From Thozetella sp. PMI_491 (taxonomy: Eukaryota; Ascomycota; Sordariomycetes; Chaetosphaeriales; Chaetosphaeriaceae), in the NCBI GenBank assembly GCA_021432635.1, contig MU270043.1:124001-188000 (forward strand): 64,000 nt of DNA, given 5' to 3'. Both the position numbers and the translations under genes were made by a program. This document shows, one piece after another, positions 45,850 to 57,369 of the stretch; position 1 is the first letter of the stretch, and each line of letters begins with the position of its first letter. The notes beneath the pieces were generated by a model, which did no database searches, was not told the origin of the DNA, and worked only from the letters and a program-made list of their open reading frames with translations.

Positions 45850-48410
45850 TTATTTGGTTTTGTTGTGATTTGCCGACGTCTACAAGTTCGTTAGCAAGTT
45901 TTGCTTATTCTAAGATGCTCATGCTTCGCCTGTGTACCTACCTCTGCGATGAGGCCACGGCCGACCTGGATGGTCTCTGCAGCCCCGCGTTGGCGTTGCC
46001 AGAATCTGCGGGTCTCGTTAGCTGGGCGTCCAACGCCTATACGGCAGGGCACATACTGCTCCGTAGGCGTCCTGTTCGATGCCTGCCTTGCCTCATCCTC
46101 CAACGCCTCTCGCGTGATCGCCTGCGCCTTCTCTCCGATCCCGAGCACTTTGGTAGCGCTCTCCTCTGCAAACCCCGGCCCGAAAGTCTGCTCCAAGAAC
46201 TGCTTGCGCATGGCAAAACGCTCAGCCCGCTCCTTCTGGAGTCCAGGGCTGTCCATCTTGCTGAACACGTAGTGCACAATGCTCTTGACCACTAAGTAAG
46301 TTTGCTCAGCAAAGAGAATCGACAGCAGTAGTGCCCAGGCGCGGATGGATGCCGGAGAGCCTGCCGGGCCGTGCTTGCCGTCGCTGAAGAGGAACACAAG
46401 AGAGGCACCGGTGATGCTACCGAGCCATGACAGGAACCCTATAGAATTCAGCCAAGGGCCGATTGAGTCGGCACGCCACGGGATGGGCCTCTGGCTGCCG
46501 ATGGCTATCTTGACCGCGTCGGAACGTGCCTCGACCCAGTTGTTGATGAGGAATGAGCAAGCGGTGAGCGGCCAGATGACGGAAAAGAGTGAGAGGTATC
46601 CTGAACGGTCAGTCTACAGTTGGACGTCTTTTCCAATTAGCACACTTTACTCACCGAACTGAACCACCATCTCACGATAGTCGACCGTCACGTCGTACTC
46701 GTCGAGGTCGGCCTGCTCGCGAACACGTCGAAGGAACTCAACTTCTTCGGGCGCGTCTTGGTGATGGAACTCGCCGTTCTTAGCGGCCCGCTCCGACTGT
46801 ACCTCCTTGACTACTCGGAACACCTTGCGCTTGACATACGGCACAATTACCTCGGTGGCGAAGTTGACGATCTGGGCTGTTACGGTGAAGTAGATTACTT
46901 GCTTGGTGAGCCTGTCCGGGTTGATCACCCAGTCCTTCGTCGGTAGCGGCTTTCCTTCTGCGGTGAATTTCTGGGCCGTGATATTGAAAATATCGAGGTA
47001 GGGCACCAAGACCTTGCCGAATGGCACATATACGAAGGCCGTCAGGAAGATCGGCAGGTAAGAAGTGATGAAGTTCAGCACGAAGATCTTCTGGACGTAA
47101 GAAGACTGGTGCGCTGCTTGCTGTCAGGCGAGATATCGAAAAGGGCTCGCGGGGAAACATACCATCCTGGGTTTCGTAGTTCTCGACGTGCGTCAACTTC
47201 CCAGCAAGGCTAGTGAGAAGCGTTGACAAAGTAGGCATAAACACGCTAAGCAGTATGGTTGGCAAGAATGCCTAAGGAGAGTTAGTCACTACCTAACGGC
47301 AAGACGGTTGGTCTCTGAGGAGGAGGCCGCCTACCAGGTACTGCTTGAATGGCCCGTTGTACACCTCGGTGATGAAGATTTCGATGGCGAAGCAGCCGCA
47401 TATTAAGCCGCCTAGTATCACGACACATGCAGCAGCAAAAGGGAGCTGCAGGGCCTGCCGGCTCAGCCGCTTGAGGGGCGAGAAGACCTTGATGATCTCA
47501 CCCGTGACGGGGTCTTTAGCCTCCCTCTCAAAGACGAACTGCGGCCGCGGGTGCTGGATCTTGGAGACGCCACGCACCCCCCATAGCACAGCCAAGTCGA
47601 CCTCCTTCCTCTGCCAGTGCTCGAAGAATACGACGGACCAGAGGCAGTTGACGATGGCGTAGAACCACGAATACTGACCGAGGAGGAGCCAGGCGGCGAA
47701 TCCAAAGGCGGCCGGGAACAGCAGAAAGGTAAAATAGGACTGGAGGAAGGCGAAGTAGAAGGCGACCTGTTCGCCAAACTTGTCCCTGATCTTGGTTATG
47801 TCGCTCTCGTCGAGGAAGTACTTGGTACCCCATTCCATGATCCAAGAGCGGTTGAAGGCGTGGTCGTGGAGCGGAAATATGGAGGCAACATGCTTCCACT
47901 GGCCCCTCTTGACATGGATGCCCGCGCCGCCTTCGTTCTTAGGCTTAGTGATCAGGAGATAGGCCAAACGCAGCCTCTCCGCTTCGCTGACGGGTTCATC
48001 CTCAAAGTACTTGCTCAGGTCCTGGTTCGGCGCGGCGGTGCGCACGCCATACAGCCAGTCCTGCACACGGTAGCGATAAACCTGACGGTTGAGGAGGTCA
48101 TCGGAGGCGATCTTGGCGAAAACTAAGAGGGACGACTTGTCCCCGGTCCGGACCTCAGTAGCAAACCCGACCTCGGCGAGAGCCTCGATGAGCTGGACGA
48201 AGGCAGCTTCCGCCTCGGCCTTCTCCGCCGGGTCGCTAGGTATCTGATAGTGAACTACATAGTCGACACTAGAGGCCACGGGGTGGGATGTTAGATGGCT
48301 TGGTGGCCTAGGATCGGGGAAAATTGGGGGCTGGTGAGCTCTTACTCGAAGTTGGTCTTGGCCTTGGCCTGTTCGTCGCTCTCATGCATCAAACTGCGAA
48401 GGCCCGCCAT
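45850..48410 (-). CDS. TMEM16/anoctamin family calcium-activated lipid scramblase (Ist2-related)
   Basis: Fungal TMEM16 proteins are dimeric calcium-activated phospholipid scramblases; yeast Ist2 also tethers ER to plasma membrane. Seven exons (48410-48346, 48268-47335, 47271-47163, ~47116-46655, 46600-46057, 46005-45942, 45879-45850) give about 735 residues, the length of characterised fungal scramblases. The cytosolic N-terminal ferredoxin-like domain opens DYVVHYQIPSD. Ten hydrophobic segments follow, starting VAFYFAFLQSYFTFLLFPA. The calcium ligands appear intact: Glu in NFATEVIVP, Asp and Glu in DYREM, and Glu/Asp in VEARSDAVK. The C-terminal ~150 residues are charged helices. The acceptor of exon 4 is a tandem AAGCAG at 47119-47114, both in frame. 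Exons 1 and 7 are short but restore frame, start and stop. Confidence 0.93.
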
Positions 48411-49222
48411 TTTGAGCCCGGTGGACGGCGACGCGGAGGAAACTTGAGCTCGGAGGCCGGAGAAAATGAGAACAGAAAGTGAGAAAAGAAAACTTGAGAA
48501 CCCTAGGAAATAGCTCAAATACAGAATCAGGCGGTGATGACGCCTTGTGTCCCGCTCAAGTCAAGGTAGCTTGAGCTTGAGACCCTGAATGCTCGTGATC
48601 GACGTCACTGGGTGTGCCAAACCAAGATCCTGGCCCGTGTTACCCGAAGATAAGATACGCTAAGGGGCCTGGACCCAGCAGAAGCAAGCGCCACAGCAAC
48701 CCTAACCCGCGCACCCAACAGGCTTCTTACAACCTACTCCGTACACACCTCTATTATGCTTTTTCGCAATGCCAACTGCCATAGCTGTCGTGGAATACAT
48801 ATATCTAATACTTGAAACTTCAAGGGTCGTTTCTAAAGTACCCAAAATAACCCAATTTGTTTGGGGGGGCGGGCTGGGGGGGCTGCTACAAATCAACACC
48901 TATGTGCGTCTCGAAGGCACCAAGTAAGGATACGAAAGGCACAGCGGGCACTGAGTGGCTGTCAGCAGACGCAGAAGGGACAGTAAAATAGATGAGTGTA
49001 AGACCGTCGTGTCCTCTGTGTAAATAGAATTAGAGAAACCAGATGGCGGGAGGCACTGGCCTAGACACGCCGCTCAGGTAGGTACGCACAGCAGGTGCCT
49101 CGCCTTTACTCCGGGACATTTATAGTGTCTCGGCCCGCTGCAAGACCCCGCAAAACATGCCCCTTTCAATGTCAGCCAGGCACCGTCGCACGGCCCCAGG
49201 CGCTGCACCGCCAACCACGGTC
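48411..49222. promoter_or_regulatory. Divergent promoter region, TMEM16 / metallophosphoesterase
   Basis: 812 nt between divergent starts. It contains an 11-nt near-homopolymer G tract (~48862-48883 with interruptions). No promoter elements recognised. Confidence 0.35.
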
Positions 49223-50515
49223 ATGCCCCAACCCATGTGGGCGTCATAGTGGGGAGGCAAGAGACGCATAACCTCGAACACAACGACAAGACACATCGTA
49301 CTAACGGACTGAGACCTGAGTGTTTTGTTGCCTGGCTGGTCAATCTTATAGAGGCATCTTCGCTCGGGAGAACGTGACATTGCTGACACTCGGCTCACTT
49401 GCTGTCATGGGCCTCCTCGTGTGGTTTGGCCTGCGTCGGCCGAACATCTGGGAGAGGCGAACCCTGTTGGACAAGTTCCTTGAGTCGCCCCTTCAGTGGC
49501 TCGTCTTTACCTTCTTCCAGCTGGTGCTGTTCCTCCGCGGCCGTCCCTTCCGCCCGCCGCGCGACAAGCCACCCATCCGCGTAGTATGCCTCAGCGACAC
49601 GCACGACGGCACCGTCGCAGTGCCGGATGGGGACCTGCTGATCCACGCCGGCGACCTCACAAACCCCGGCACCGCGGCAGACATCCAGCGCCAGGTCGAC
49701 TGGCTCGACAGTCTGCCACACCAACACAAGGTGTTCGTGTGTGGTAATCACGACAGTTGGTTCGACCCGACCGCCCGAGTACCTGAGGACCGGAAGACAG
49801 GGGCAGAGGTTAACCTCAAGGGACTCAAGTATCTGGAAAACAGCGCCGTGACACTCGAGTTCCGGGGCGGGAGGAAGTTGAATGTATTCGGTAACCCAGC
49901 GCTGCCCCGCTGCGGAGGGGACAACTTTGCGTAAGTGCCAGGTCATGATACAGCAGCCAGGGCAGAGGGGCAGGAGCTGACTCCTTTCGTGGCAGGTTTC
50001 AGTATGACCGCCAGAATCACCCCTGGGATGACTCGATACCGGACGAGACAGATGTCCTTGTCACGCATACCCCGCCCGTAAGTACCTCGTATACCGGACA
50101 CCTGCCTCTGCGTGTGCCAAGTCCGTAGTGTCCTAACCGTCCCCAGCGCTACCACATGGACCTGGGCCTTGGGTGCGCCGGCCTTCTGAAGGAGGTCTGG
50201 CGGGTCAAGCCTAAGCTGCATGTCTTCGGCCACGTCCATTGGGGTCACGGCAAGCAAGCAGTCTTCTTCGACCAGTGCCAGCTAGCGTACGAGTCGCTGA
50301 TGGCGAGACCAAAAAAAGGGCCGATCCACGACCTCCTGCCCAGCGCCAGCTGGTGGGACGCCTTTGATGTCGTGTGGTACGGGGTCAAGAGCATCCTGTG
50401 GCAGTATTTGATGCTCGGCCCAGGCTCCAACAACGGCGCCATGTTTGTCAACGCTGCCGTCATGTACGGCAACACCGGCAAGGTAAAACCTAGAGTGCAG
50501 ATCATCGAGCTATGA
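49223..50515 (+). CDS. Calcineurin-like metallophosphoesterase, membrane-anchored
   Basis: A dinuclear-metal phosphoesterase with the full motif set: LSDTHDG, HAGDLTN, CGNHDSW, THTPP and GHVHWGHG. Exons 49352-49930, 49996-50077 and 50147-50515 are secure (introns of 65 and 69 nt). The 5' end is inferred: a perfect TACTAAC branch point (49299-49305) and an acceptor ending at 49351 require an upstream exon. A 14 nt exon at 49223-49236 (MPQP, donor GTGGGC) restores phase, giving 347 residues; the fallback start is the in-frame ATG at 49407. The N terminus carries one hydrophobic segment (VTLLTLGSLAVMGLLVWFGL) and a second (WLVFTFFQLVLF), suggesting membrane anchoring. It resembles the MPPED/239FB-like group seen in many fungi; substrate unknown. 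Converges with PEX12. Confidence 0.85.
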
Positions 50516-50715
50516 AGACCCGAGGCTGGTCTCCGGGAGCGTCACGGCGCGGCAAAACACGGAGGCGAACCAGGTAGACCTTTTCACTAGTAGTCTCATG
50601 GCAATGAATATATCCCGACGCCTCCTTATGATGCAGCCGCTACCAGTGGTATATAATACTATAATACAACCAACATACTAATCCCGAGCACCCACCTGTT
50701 TTCTCCCGAAGCCTT

Positions 50716-51999
50716 TCACACCATGATCCTCCGTAGACCCTCAGTGCCCCCAAGTACGCGTCGGCCGGTGACCGCACACCTACCGACGCCGCTCTCCCAC
50801 TTCCCAGCCTTATCAGCCATGAAGTCCTCCTGCTTCTGGTGTATCCCGGCGATCCACCTATGGATGCAGGTGTAGCAGTACACAATGCCCGTCTGGCAGG
50901 CCGTAGCCGTGGTGATTTCATCCTCACATATGGGACAGAGCTCCGAGTTCGCGGGTGCCGGTACCGTCAAGATGGGGAGCAGCGACGGTGTTGCAATCGG
51001 CGCATCCTCCGCGGACGGGCCCTGGCCCTTCTCCTCTGCGGCGTCCTTGGCCGGTGTCTTGCTCCTAGCGGGGGCCTTGTCCGCATCAAGGCCAGTTACC
51101 ACGGGCGGCGGCAGCTCTAGACTCTCGGCCGCCTTCCGCGATAGCTGCTTCGCAAAGTCGGATGCGTACCACCACTCCAAGAACTTGAGCGCGAAGATGC
51201 TCGAGGGTAGCGCGAGAGACAGACCGCCCATCATCCTCGCACCGATATTCCTCGGCGAGAAGATCGAGTTCGATCCCGGCGGCCCACCGGCCGTGGCTGC
51301 GGTTTTCTCCAGCGCTTCGAGGGCGCGGTAGTCGGCGGCGCCCATGCGGCGCACTCGCGTTCCGATCAGCCACATGAAGGGGCTGTGGTACTTGGTGTTG
51401 TCGAAGAGGTAGGCCAGGTTGAAGACCAAGAGGGCGAAGTAGTACGCCGCGTTGACGCTCGGGTATATATTCCGGAGGAACCACCGGTAGTAGAAGAGGA
51501 ACCGGTCCTTGAGGGACGGGTTCGGCGGCAGCTGGTTGTAGGCAGCGCCGAGCAAGGCGCGAGGGGCGTTGACCTCGTAGGCCTCGTCGAGCTTGCGCTT
51601 GAGATACGGGATGCCGACCAGCACGAGCAGGTTCTTCCACACATCCTTGGAGTCGAGCTTGAGCGCCTCCCGCACGATGCCGGGGGCGCGGGCCGAGGCG
51701 CGGGGAATCTCGGTCGCGAGGGCCTTTTCGCGCTTGAGGCCGTAGAAGTGCTCGGTGTAGGAGCCGCCGCGGGTGCGCAGGTAGTGGCGCTCGACCAGGA
51801 GGGCGGCAAGCGCGTACAGCTCATCGAACGAGTTGAGCACGCGCAGCAGGTAGCGCGGATACCGGTGTGTCGCGACGCTCAGGAGGTAGCGGAGGGTCGG
51901 TGGGAGGAGGGCTGCGAGCTGCTGCTCGGACAGGAGCTCAAAGAGGGACGGTTTGCCGTCATCGAAGCTGCCCTCCCGAAGGGCCGTGACGAACTCCAT
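50716..51999 (-). CDS. PEX12: Peroxin 12, peroxisomal RING E3 ligase subunit
   Basis: PEX12 works with PEX2 and PEX10 in the peroxisomal membrane ubiquitin-ligase complex that recycles the PTS receptor PEX5. Single exon, 427 residues. The start at 51999 gives [20 protein letters not shown], the conserved N terminus; the frame is open a further 88 codons upstream but that region holds an octamer repeat. The Pex2/Pex12 domain (~20-290) has [42 protein letters not shown] and membrane segments ([33 protein letters not shown]). A Pro/Ala/Lys-rich linker follows. The C-terminal RING-like domain (~353-385) reads [15 protein letters not shown]...[10 protein letters not shown] and ends [13 protein letters not shown]. 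Divergent from the thioesterase. Confidence 0.94.
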   Translation of the reverse strand: MEFVTALREGSFDDGKPSLFELLSEQQLAALLPPTLRYLLSVATHRYPRYLLRVLNSFDELYALAALLVERHYLRTRGGSYTEHFYGLKREKALATEIPRASARAPGIVREALKLDSKDVWKNLLVLVGIPYLKRKLDEAYEVNAPRALLGAAYNQLPPNPSLKDRFLFYYRWFLRNIYPSVNAAYYFALLVFNLAYLFDNTKYHSPFMWLIGTRVRRMGAADYRALEALEKTAATAGGPPGSNSIFSPRNIGARMMGGLSLALPSSIFALKFLEWWYASDFAKQLSRKAAESLELPPPVVTGLDADKAPARSKTPAKDAAEEKGQGPSAEDAPIATPSLLPILTVPAPANSELCPICEDEITTATACQTGIVYCYTCIHRWIAGIHQKQEDFMADKAGKWESGVGRCAVTGRRVLGGTEGLRRIMV

Positions 52000-52513
52000 G
52001 CCGGATGCGCATGAAGGGATCGTCCCCTCGTGCACTTGCGTAAGACGGTGCGGTGTCGCGGTTTCGCGGTTTCGCGGTTTCGCGGTGTTGCGGGGATTGA
52101 CGAGGCGGACGATGTCTAAAGAAGTGGGCGGACCCAAGACAGAGCGACACAAGCTTGTCGGCCGGGATGCATGGGCCTGGGGCCTGGAATTGCCGAGGTA
52201 CCGACATACCGGGGCCGCACCTCCAACCCCTGCCGCCCGCGGACAGCCCCCCGGGTTCCCCACTGCGTCTTGAGCTCCTCCCTCTCCGAGGCCCGCCTAG
52301 CTTACACTACGTTTCTCAACATCGATCCTGCCCCCCCTTCACCCCTTCCAAACTGCCTTGGAGCACGCCCAGGCGACCACATACCATCCTTCCAGCGTCG
52401 CAGAGTTGTCAGCTCAGAGATCGCTTTGATTGGAGTCAAATTTCTGCTCCAGGCCTGTCATCTCGTGCGCTGCGGCCTGGCTGCTGGCGTTTACCTTGAA
52501 AGTCTCATGAACT
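52000..52513. promoter_or_regulatory. Divergent promoter region, PEX12 / thioesterase
   Basis: 514 nt between divergent starts. The PEX12 side carries the GTTTCGCG octamer array at 52053-52092. Confidence 0.4.
52053..52092. repeat. Octamer tandem repeat GTTTCGCG in PEX12 leader
   Basis: Five adjacent 8-nt units: three perfect GTTTCGCG (52061-52084) flanked by GTGTCGCG and GTGTTGCG. It lies 54-93 nt upstream of the PEX12 ATG, in its likely 5' UTR or promoter. Confidence 0.85.
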
Positions 52514-53192
52514 ATGGCGGGATCGGGAAACAATGAATCCGGCAAGGATGTAGTCCACGCCGGCGTCCACCCCAGTCTCGTCAATTTTGTTGGCGCAGAC
52601 AGAGTAAAGGAGTATATGCGGCGCGACGCCGAGCACATCTCGGAAGGCAATAGGGTACGAGCCTTCCCCCTTCTCTCCCTTCTTACTTCCCTCTCTGTGC
52701 TTCTCATGCACCCTCCCTCGTATACCCACACGCTTCCTCTCTTCTCCCATTAGGATAGTCTCCCATCTAACCGTCCTCTAGGACTGGACCTCATCGCTGC
52801 TCCCGCACATCTCCCTTGTCGCCGCCTCTTCAGCGCAGCCGCATCCCAAGCTCGTCTTCGCCTACACGGTGCAGGCCGAGCACTGCAACCGGCTGGGCAA
52901 CCTGCACGGCGGTTGCGCGGCGACGTTGTTCGACTTCCTGACAACCATGGTCCTGACGCAGGTCAATTCGCCCGGCTTCTGGTGGTTCCTAGGTGTCAGC
53001 CGGACTCTCAATGTCACGTACCTGAGGCCGATGCCGCTCGACCAGACGTTCCACTTCGAGTGTGAAATCGTCCACGTCGGGAAGCGGCTAGCGGCGCTCA
53101 AAGGAACGGCGAAACGGCCGAGTGATGGGGCGGTGATGGCGATATGCGAGCACGGCAAGGTCAACACGGATCCGCCCATGGGAAAGATTTAG
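52514..53192 (+). CDS. Hotdog-fold acyl-CoA thioesterase (ACOT13/PaaI type)
   Basis: It hydrolyses acyl-CoA thioesters. Exons 52514-52654 and 52782-53192 flank a 127 nt intron (GTACGA, branch CTAAC, CTCTAG), giving 183 residues. The first exon is largely specific (MAGSGNNESGKDVV..., VKEYMRRDAEHIS). The hotdog domain covers ~68-180: the active-site stretch GNLHGGCAATLFD holds the Asn87, His89-Gly90 and Asp98 equivalents of human ACOT13. VSRTLNVTYLRPMPLDQ and ICEHGKVN complete the sheet. There is no clear targeting peptide, although its position beside PEX12 is suggestive; the C terminus (GKI) is not a canonical PTS1. A likely AATAAA poly(A) signal lies 180 nt downstream. Confidence 0.9.
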
Positions 53193-53371
53193 ATGTGTTT
53201 CTACTCGTTGTACTGCCTAGCTAGATAGACGCAGGACTTTTGGGTATGCTACAGCTAGAAACGCGCCTGATAGAGAGATATCCCGTGGGGCAGGCATAAA
53301 GGCGCAACGGTCGAGGCTGCGGGCCGCCGGACTGTATAGATAGACCATGGTCAAAAGAGCGGAGAACGCTC

Positions 53372-53377
53372 AATAAA
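53372..53377 (+). promoter_or_regulatory. Candidate poly(A) signal AATAAA
   Basis: A canonical hexamer 180 nt after the thioesterase stop codon, inside the short convergent gap. Fungal poly(A) signals are degenerate, so this is only plausible. Confidence 0.3.
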
Positions 53378-53433
53378 CGTGAAAAGGCAAAGCTTCCAGC
53401 GCTTCAATAATTCCCCACGAACCCCCATGGACC

Positions 53434-55407
53434 TCAAATGTTCTCAGCCAAATCTTCTTCGTCTTCGTCTTCACCTTCATCATCCTCACCTCCCTCTTCC
53501 ATGTACTCGATGGGGATGAGGACGATATCGTTAGGATGGAGGATCCCATCAATTAAGTCTTCATCGTCGTCATCATCGTCGTCATCGATATACTCATGCT
53601 CATGGCCGTGGTCATAGTCGGGGTCATGCATTCCTCCATCATCGCCGTCGACGATGCTCAGGAAGTCGTCACGGAGGACCTGGAGGTCCTCGCTGTTGGG
53701 CTCATGATCTGAGATCTTCCAGAAGGCCGTCGGGCCACACGGCCCTTGGGGATCGTAGTCCCTGGAACTCCTGTCAGCGTGACATCCCTTCCTAGGCACG
53801 TCTATTGGGGGGGCCGGGGGGCGGGATCGGTACGTACTTCTCAAACCAGTTGCCAATAACGCCTTTAGCAGACTTGGGCCCGCCAACCTGGATGCTCTCG
53901 CTGCGCCATCGCTCCACGCCGCCGAAGATGGAGAAGGTGGTCCAGCGGACCTCGCCCTCCGGCGTCATGCTTGCGGTTCCTGTATACATAGTCAGCCCAG
54001 CCTCGCGAGATGCGACTGTTCAATCACCATAGATATTCGGTTCACCTCTCAGATCGGAATTCGCGTTATCGTCCCACGACGCATCCAGAGAGCGTGAGAA
54101 GCCCCGGAAGTGCACGACCGGCCAGGCGCCAGACTCGGCACTCTCGCCCTCGGCGTATTCGATCTGCGTAACGTGAATCTTCATCAAGATCACGCGCGTC
54201 GCCTCACCCCTCTCGAGCGCCGGCCGGGGGACATTGTCCGGGATCTCGTCGGCGGGTGGGAAGTTGTACCTAAAGAAGTCATTATAATCTAGGAAGCACA
54301 CAACCCGCAGCCAAGTTCCCGAGACTTCGTAGGGGTCATCCAGCTGCAGCTGCTTGGATATGCGCGCCTCCTCGGCAGCCTCGTCGTCCTCGGGGCCAGT
54401 TGTCAGCATCTTCACCTCCGTTTCTCCTTCCCCGCCCTCGCGTGCTGCCTCCGCTTCGGCGGGGGGCCAGCGGATGTAGCTCTTGGGCCAGGAGCCGGCA
54501 AATGGCGTGGTCCAGAAGTTCGAAAAGATGGGGTATCGGTCGAGGCCACGATCCTTGATGTTGTTCCCGAGCACCAGCATGATGGCCTCGACCTTCTCCC
54601 AATCAACTCGGTCGCTTCCATCGTTCATAAAAGGACCCCAGTGGGTCGCTGGCGTGTACTGGCGCAGGTCATACACCTTTGAGCAGGCGAAGGGGTACAT
54701 CCGGGTAGACCGAGTGCGTCCGAACTTGAGCAAGGGCACCCCGTACAGGCAGTGGAGCTTGGCGCTCTGTTGGTGTTCCAGCTTGGGCGGTTCCTGAAAG
54801 TTGCCCGCGGCTCCGCGAGCGCGGTCAAACAGTAAGGAGCGCGCGAAGAAAGCATCTTGGACGGCTGAGCTGCTGAACAGTTTCGTGAGCCAATCGGTGT
54901 TGCGCGACTTTGCATAGGTGACGGAGCGGATCTCGCGCTGAACATGGTCCTCTGGGGATGCATGCTCTAGTAATCGCGTGACTGTGTTGCACACGAAGGA
55001 GACCTCGCCCTGCGTTCATGTGTGAGTAGAAAGCCGCCAAGACGAGTCTGTTCCGATGCGGAAGCAGGAAGGAATGGCTCACCTTATCGATATCCTCACT
55101 CGTGCAAATAGATTGCAGTCTCACCAGATCATGGATCTCTTGGACCCAGTCAAGGTTCTCGTTCTTGGGAGGGTCATCCTATAGTAGTATATCAGCAGGT
55201 GGTCTTTTGCGGGTGAGGCAAGTCGAAGTCTCGGGGCTGGCTTACCAGGATACGATAGTAGATGGCCCGGCACAGGGCGCTGTTGTCTTTGAGATACGTG
55301 GTAAGGTACCGGCAGACCAGTGGCAGAACCCGCAAGTCTTGGGGTTCCACGTATGTGAGGATATTGTGGAGGATCTCCGACGGGAGCTGGGTCAGGTAGC
55401 ATGCCAT
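53434..55407 (-). CDS. F-box protein with acidic C-terminal tail
   Basis: A putative substrate adaptor of an SCF ubiquitin ligase. Five exons (55407-55246, 55178-55083, 55009-54046, 53979-53838, 53761-53434; introns 67, 73, 66 and 76 nt) encode 563 residues. The F-box is at residues ~5-45: LTQLPSEILHNILTYVEPQDL...VCRYLTTYLKDN. A large conserved-looking domain follows, with KLHCLYGVPLLKFGRTR, ARSKVYDLRQYTP-like and WLRVVCFLDYNDFFRYNFP segments and, near the end, TFSIFGGVERWRSESIQVGG. The C-terminal ~110 residues are strongly acidic, including eight consecutive aspartates and further DE-rich runs. This type (F-box plus unnamed fungal domain) is common in Pezizomycotina. Substrate unknown. Divergent from RKM5. 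Confidence 0.85.
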
Positions 55408-56227
55408 CGTGGCTCGGTGGCGCGCTGCACCATGCACCACGGCCTAGACACCCGGTCGCCGGACTCCAGGGCGGGGCAGACGTCGTGCCCCGCGACAGGG
55501 ATGTAGAGCAGCAGTTCGCGACTCCGGCTGTGGGAGTGGGAAATAGCGAAAAAGGGAGGTTCGGGGATGCCCGCTGGGGAGAGGCGGGAGGAGGAGAGGC
55601 AGATGAAATAATGTGACTTGTGCGGCCGGAGCGATGGGAGGCCAAGTCGAGATTCGCCAGATTCGGAGTTAAAGCAAAGGCGTTGAGCTCTCAAACCCGG
55701 ACGCCGGAACGATTACGAGACCAGCTCCAGATTGGCGGCGGAAATATGTCCCACCCAAGTCGGGCAATTCGTTGTTCAACGCCCGGCGCTCTGCCAGAGC
55801 TCAGCACAGTGTCGGTTTGCTTCAGAAAAAGACAAGCCGTAGTCCAGTCGAGCTCGACAAATTTGGTCTTCCCTCGCCCTTTCGCGGCCTCCGGATGATG
55901 CAATGCGCGCGCAGGCATGTACCATCTAGATAAGCCTTATGAAAAAGGGCGATAACTCCGAACGGCAGCGCGGGGTAGCGCCGCCGAGAGGGGTGCTTGG
56001 GTGCCCCACGTCCGGACCGGAAATAGCCAAGTCGCCGGCGTAGGGTAGCCACTTGCTTCGCCGCGAGCGCCCGAGGAATCTGCCCTAGAGAAAGCTTTTT
56101 TCCGGGTCGAGATCGAGAAAAAAAAAAGTTTACAGGGGGGCGAAAGACGATCTCAAGAGCGGGTTTTGTAAAAAGGACTAGATTGGTCTGTGCTTAATTA
56201 GGAGATACCTGAGAGGCATCAGACACC
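55408..56227. promoter_or_regulatory. Divergent promoter region, F-box gene / RKM5
   Basis: 820 nt between divergent starts. Open frames on both strands are extensions of the flanking genes' leaders and lack motifs. Confidence 0.4.
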
Positions 56228-57334
56228 ATGCAAGTCAAGACCCTCCTCACACAGCTCTTCGGGGGTGAAATTTTGTCGCCAGATGAAGGTTCGTCCAAAC
56301 TTTGGCTGCAGCTTCTTGCCCCCCTAATCCTCCCGGAACCCCAGTCTGGCCCGGATGCAAAGCTGCTGGCTATGTGTGTATAGCTTATGTGGACCTGGCC
56401 AGGACAGTCCTTGGCTAGTTATCTAGCTGACCTGGGCCAACTTAAGAAACGTTCGACCTGTTCGCCCAGGACCTCCCATCGCAGAACCTTGGCTTTGTTG
56501 ACTCCAAGGCAACCACCATAGAGCTTACCGTCGCCGGCCAGGACCTCACAGTCCACCAGTCCCCCGGGGTCCTCTCCTCTTCTCGTGCCGGGGGCACCAC
56601 CGGAGCAGGTGAGTGGCCGGCCCCGCATCCCCCTTCCGAGACTGTCCTCGCCCGCTGAGACATGGTCCACAGTGGTCTGGAAGATCACGCCGCTCTTCGC
56701 AGAATGGCTGACCGCACCCGAGAACCCGCTCTTCGCCGCCGGCATGCTCGGCGCACAGTCTTCGGTCCTCGAACTGGGCTGCGGGATCTCGGGCGTTGTA
56801 GGGCTGGTGCTGGCACCACGGATCGCGAGATACATACTGACTGATCAGCCATACGTCTCCCGCTTCGTTGAACAGAACCTAGCTGAGAATGCCGGGCAAG
56901 GTTCCGGGGCAAGCCGGAGACCGGGCAAAGGGCGCCGGTCCAAGGAAACGCCAACAGCTAGGCCGGCCGGAGAGCTGCGTTTTACCTCTCTCGATTGGGA
57001 GCTGGATGAGGTGACATCCTCCCTGACCGGCTCGAGCGAGGTCAAGAGCTTCGATGCCGTACTGGCCTGCGACTGCGTGTACAATGAGGCGTTGATCGAC
57101 CCTTTGGTCTCGGCTTGTGCCGATATCTGTAGGCTTAGGGAGGCCGACGGCGGCGAGAACTCTAAGCCTTGCGTATGCGTCGTAGCCCAGCAGCTGAGGG
57201 ACCCCGAGATATTCGAGGGATGGCTGAAGCGCTTCGTAACGTCATTTCATACCTGGCGTGTGCCCGACGCTATGTTAGCCGAAGCATTGCGCTCTACCCG
57301 CGGATTCGTTGTGCATGTGGGCGTATTGCGATAA
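56228..57334 (+). CDS. RKM5: Ribosomal lysine N-methyltransferase 5 (class I SAM methyltransferase)
   Basis: Rkm5 methylates a lysine of a large-subunit ribosomal protein (Rpl1 in yeast). Exons 56228-56288, 56447-56608 and 56673-57334 flank introns of 158 and 64 nt, giving 294 residues. The start is MQVKTLLTQLFGG. Exon 2 encodes the N-terminal strand region (ETFDLFAQDLPSQNLG...IELTVAGQDLTVHQSPG). Exon 3 holds the METTL21-like fold: TVVWKITPLFAEWL, SAM motif I VLELGCGISG (109-118), ILTDQP, the LDWELDE segment and the DAVLACDCVYNEALIDPL motif near the active site, then VVAQQLRDPEIFEGWLKRF. A lysine/arginine-rich insertion (SRRPGKGRRSKE) is longer than in yeast. Converges with the transglutaminase-like gene, stops 156 bp apart. 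Confidence 0.88.
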
Positions 57335-57369
57335 GTGGCAGCGAATTCGAAATCAATAGACCGGAGATA

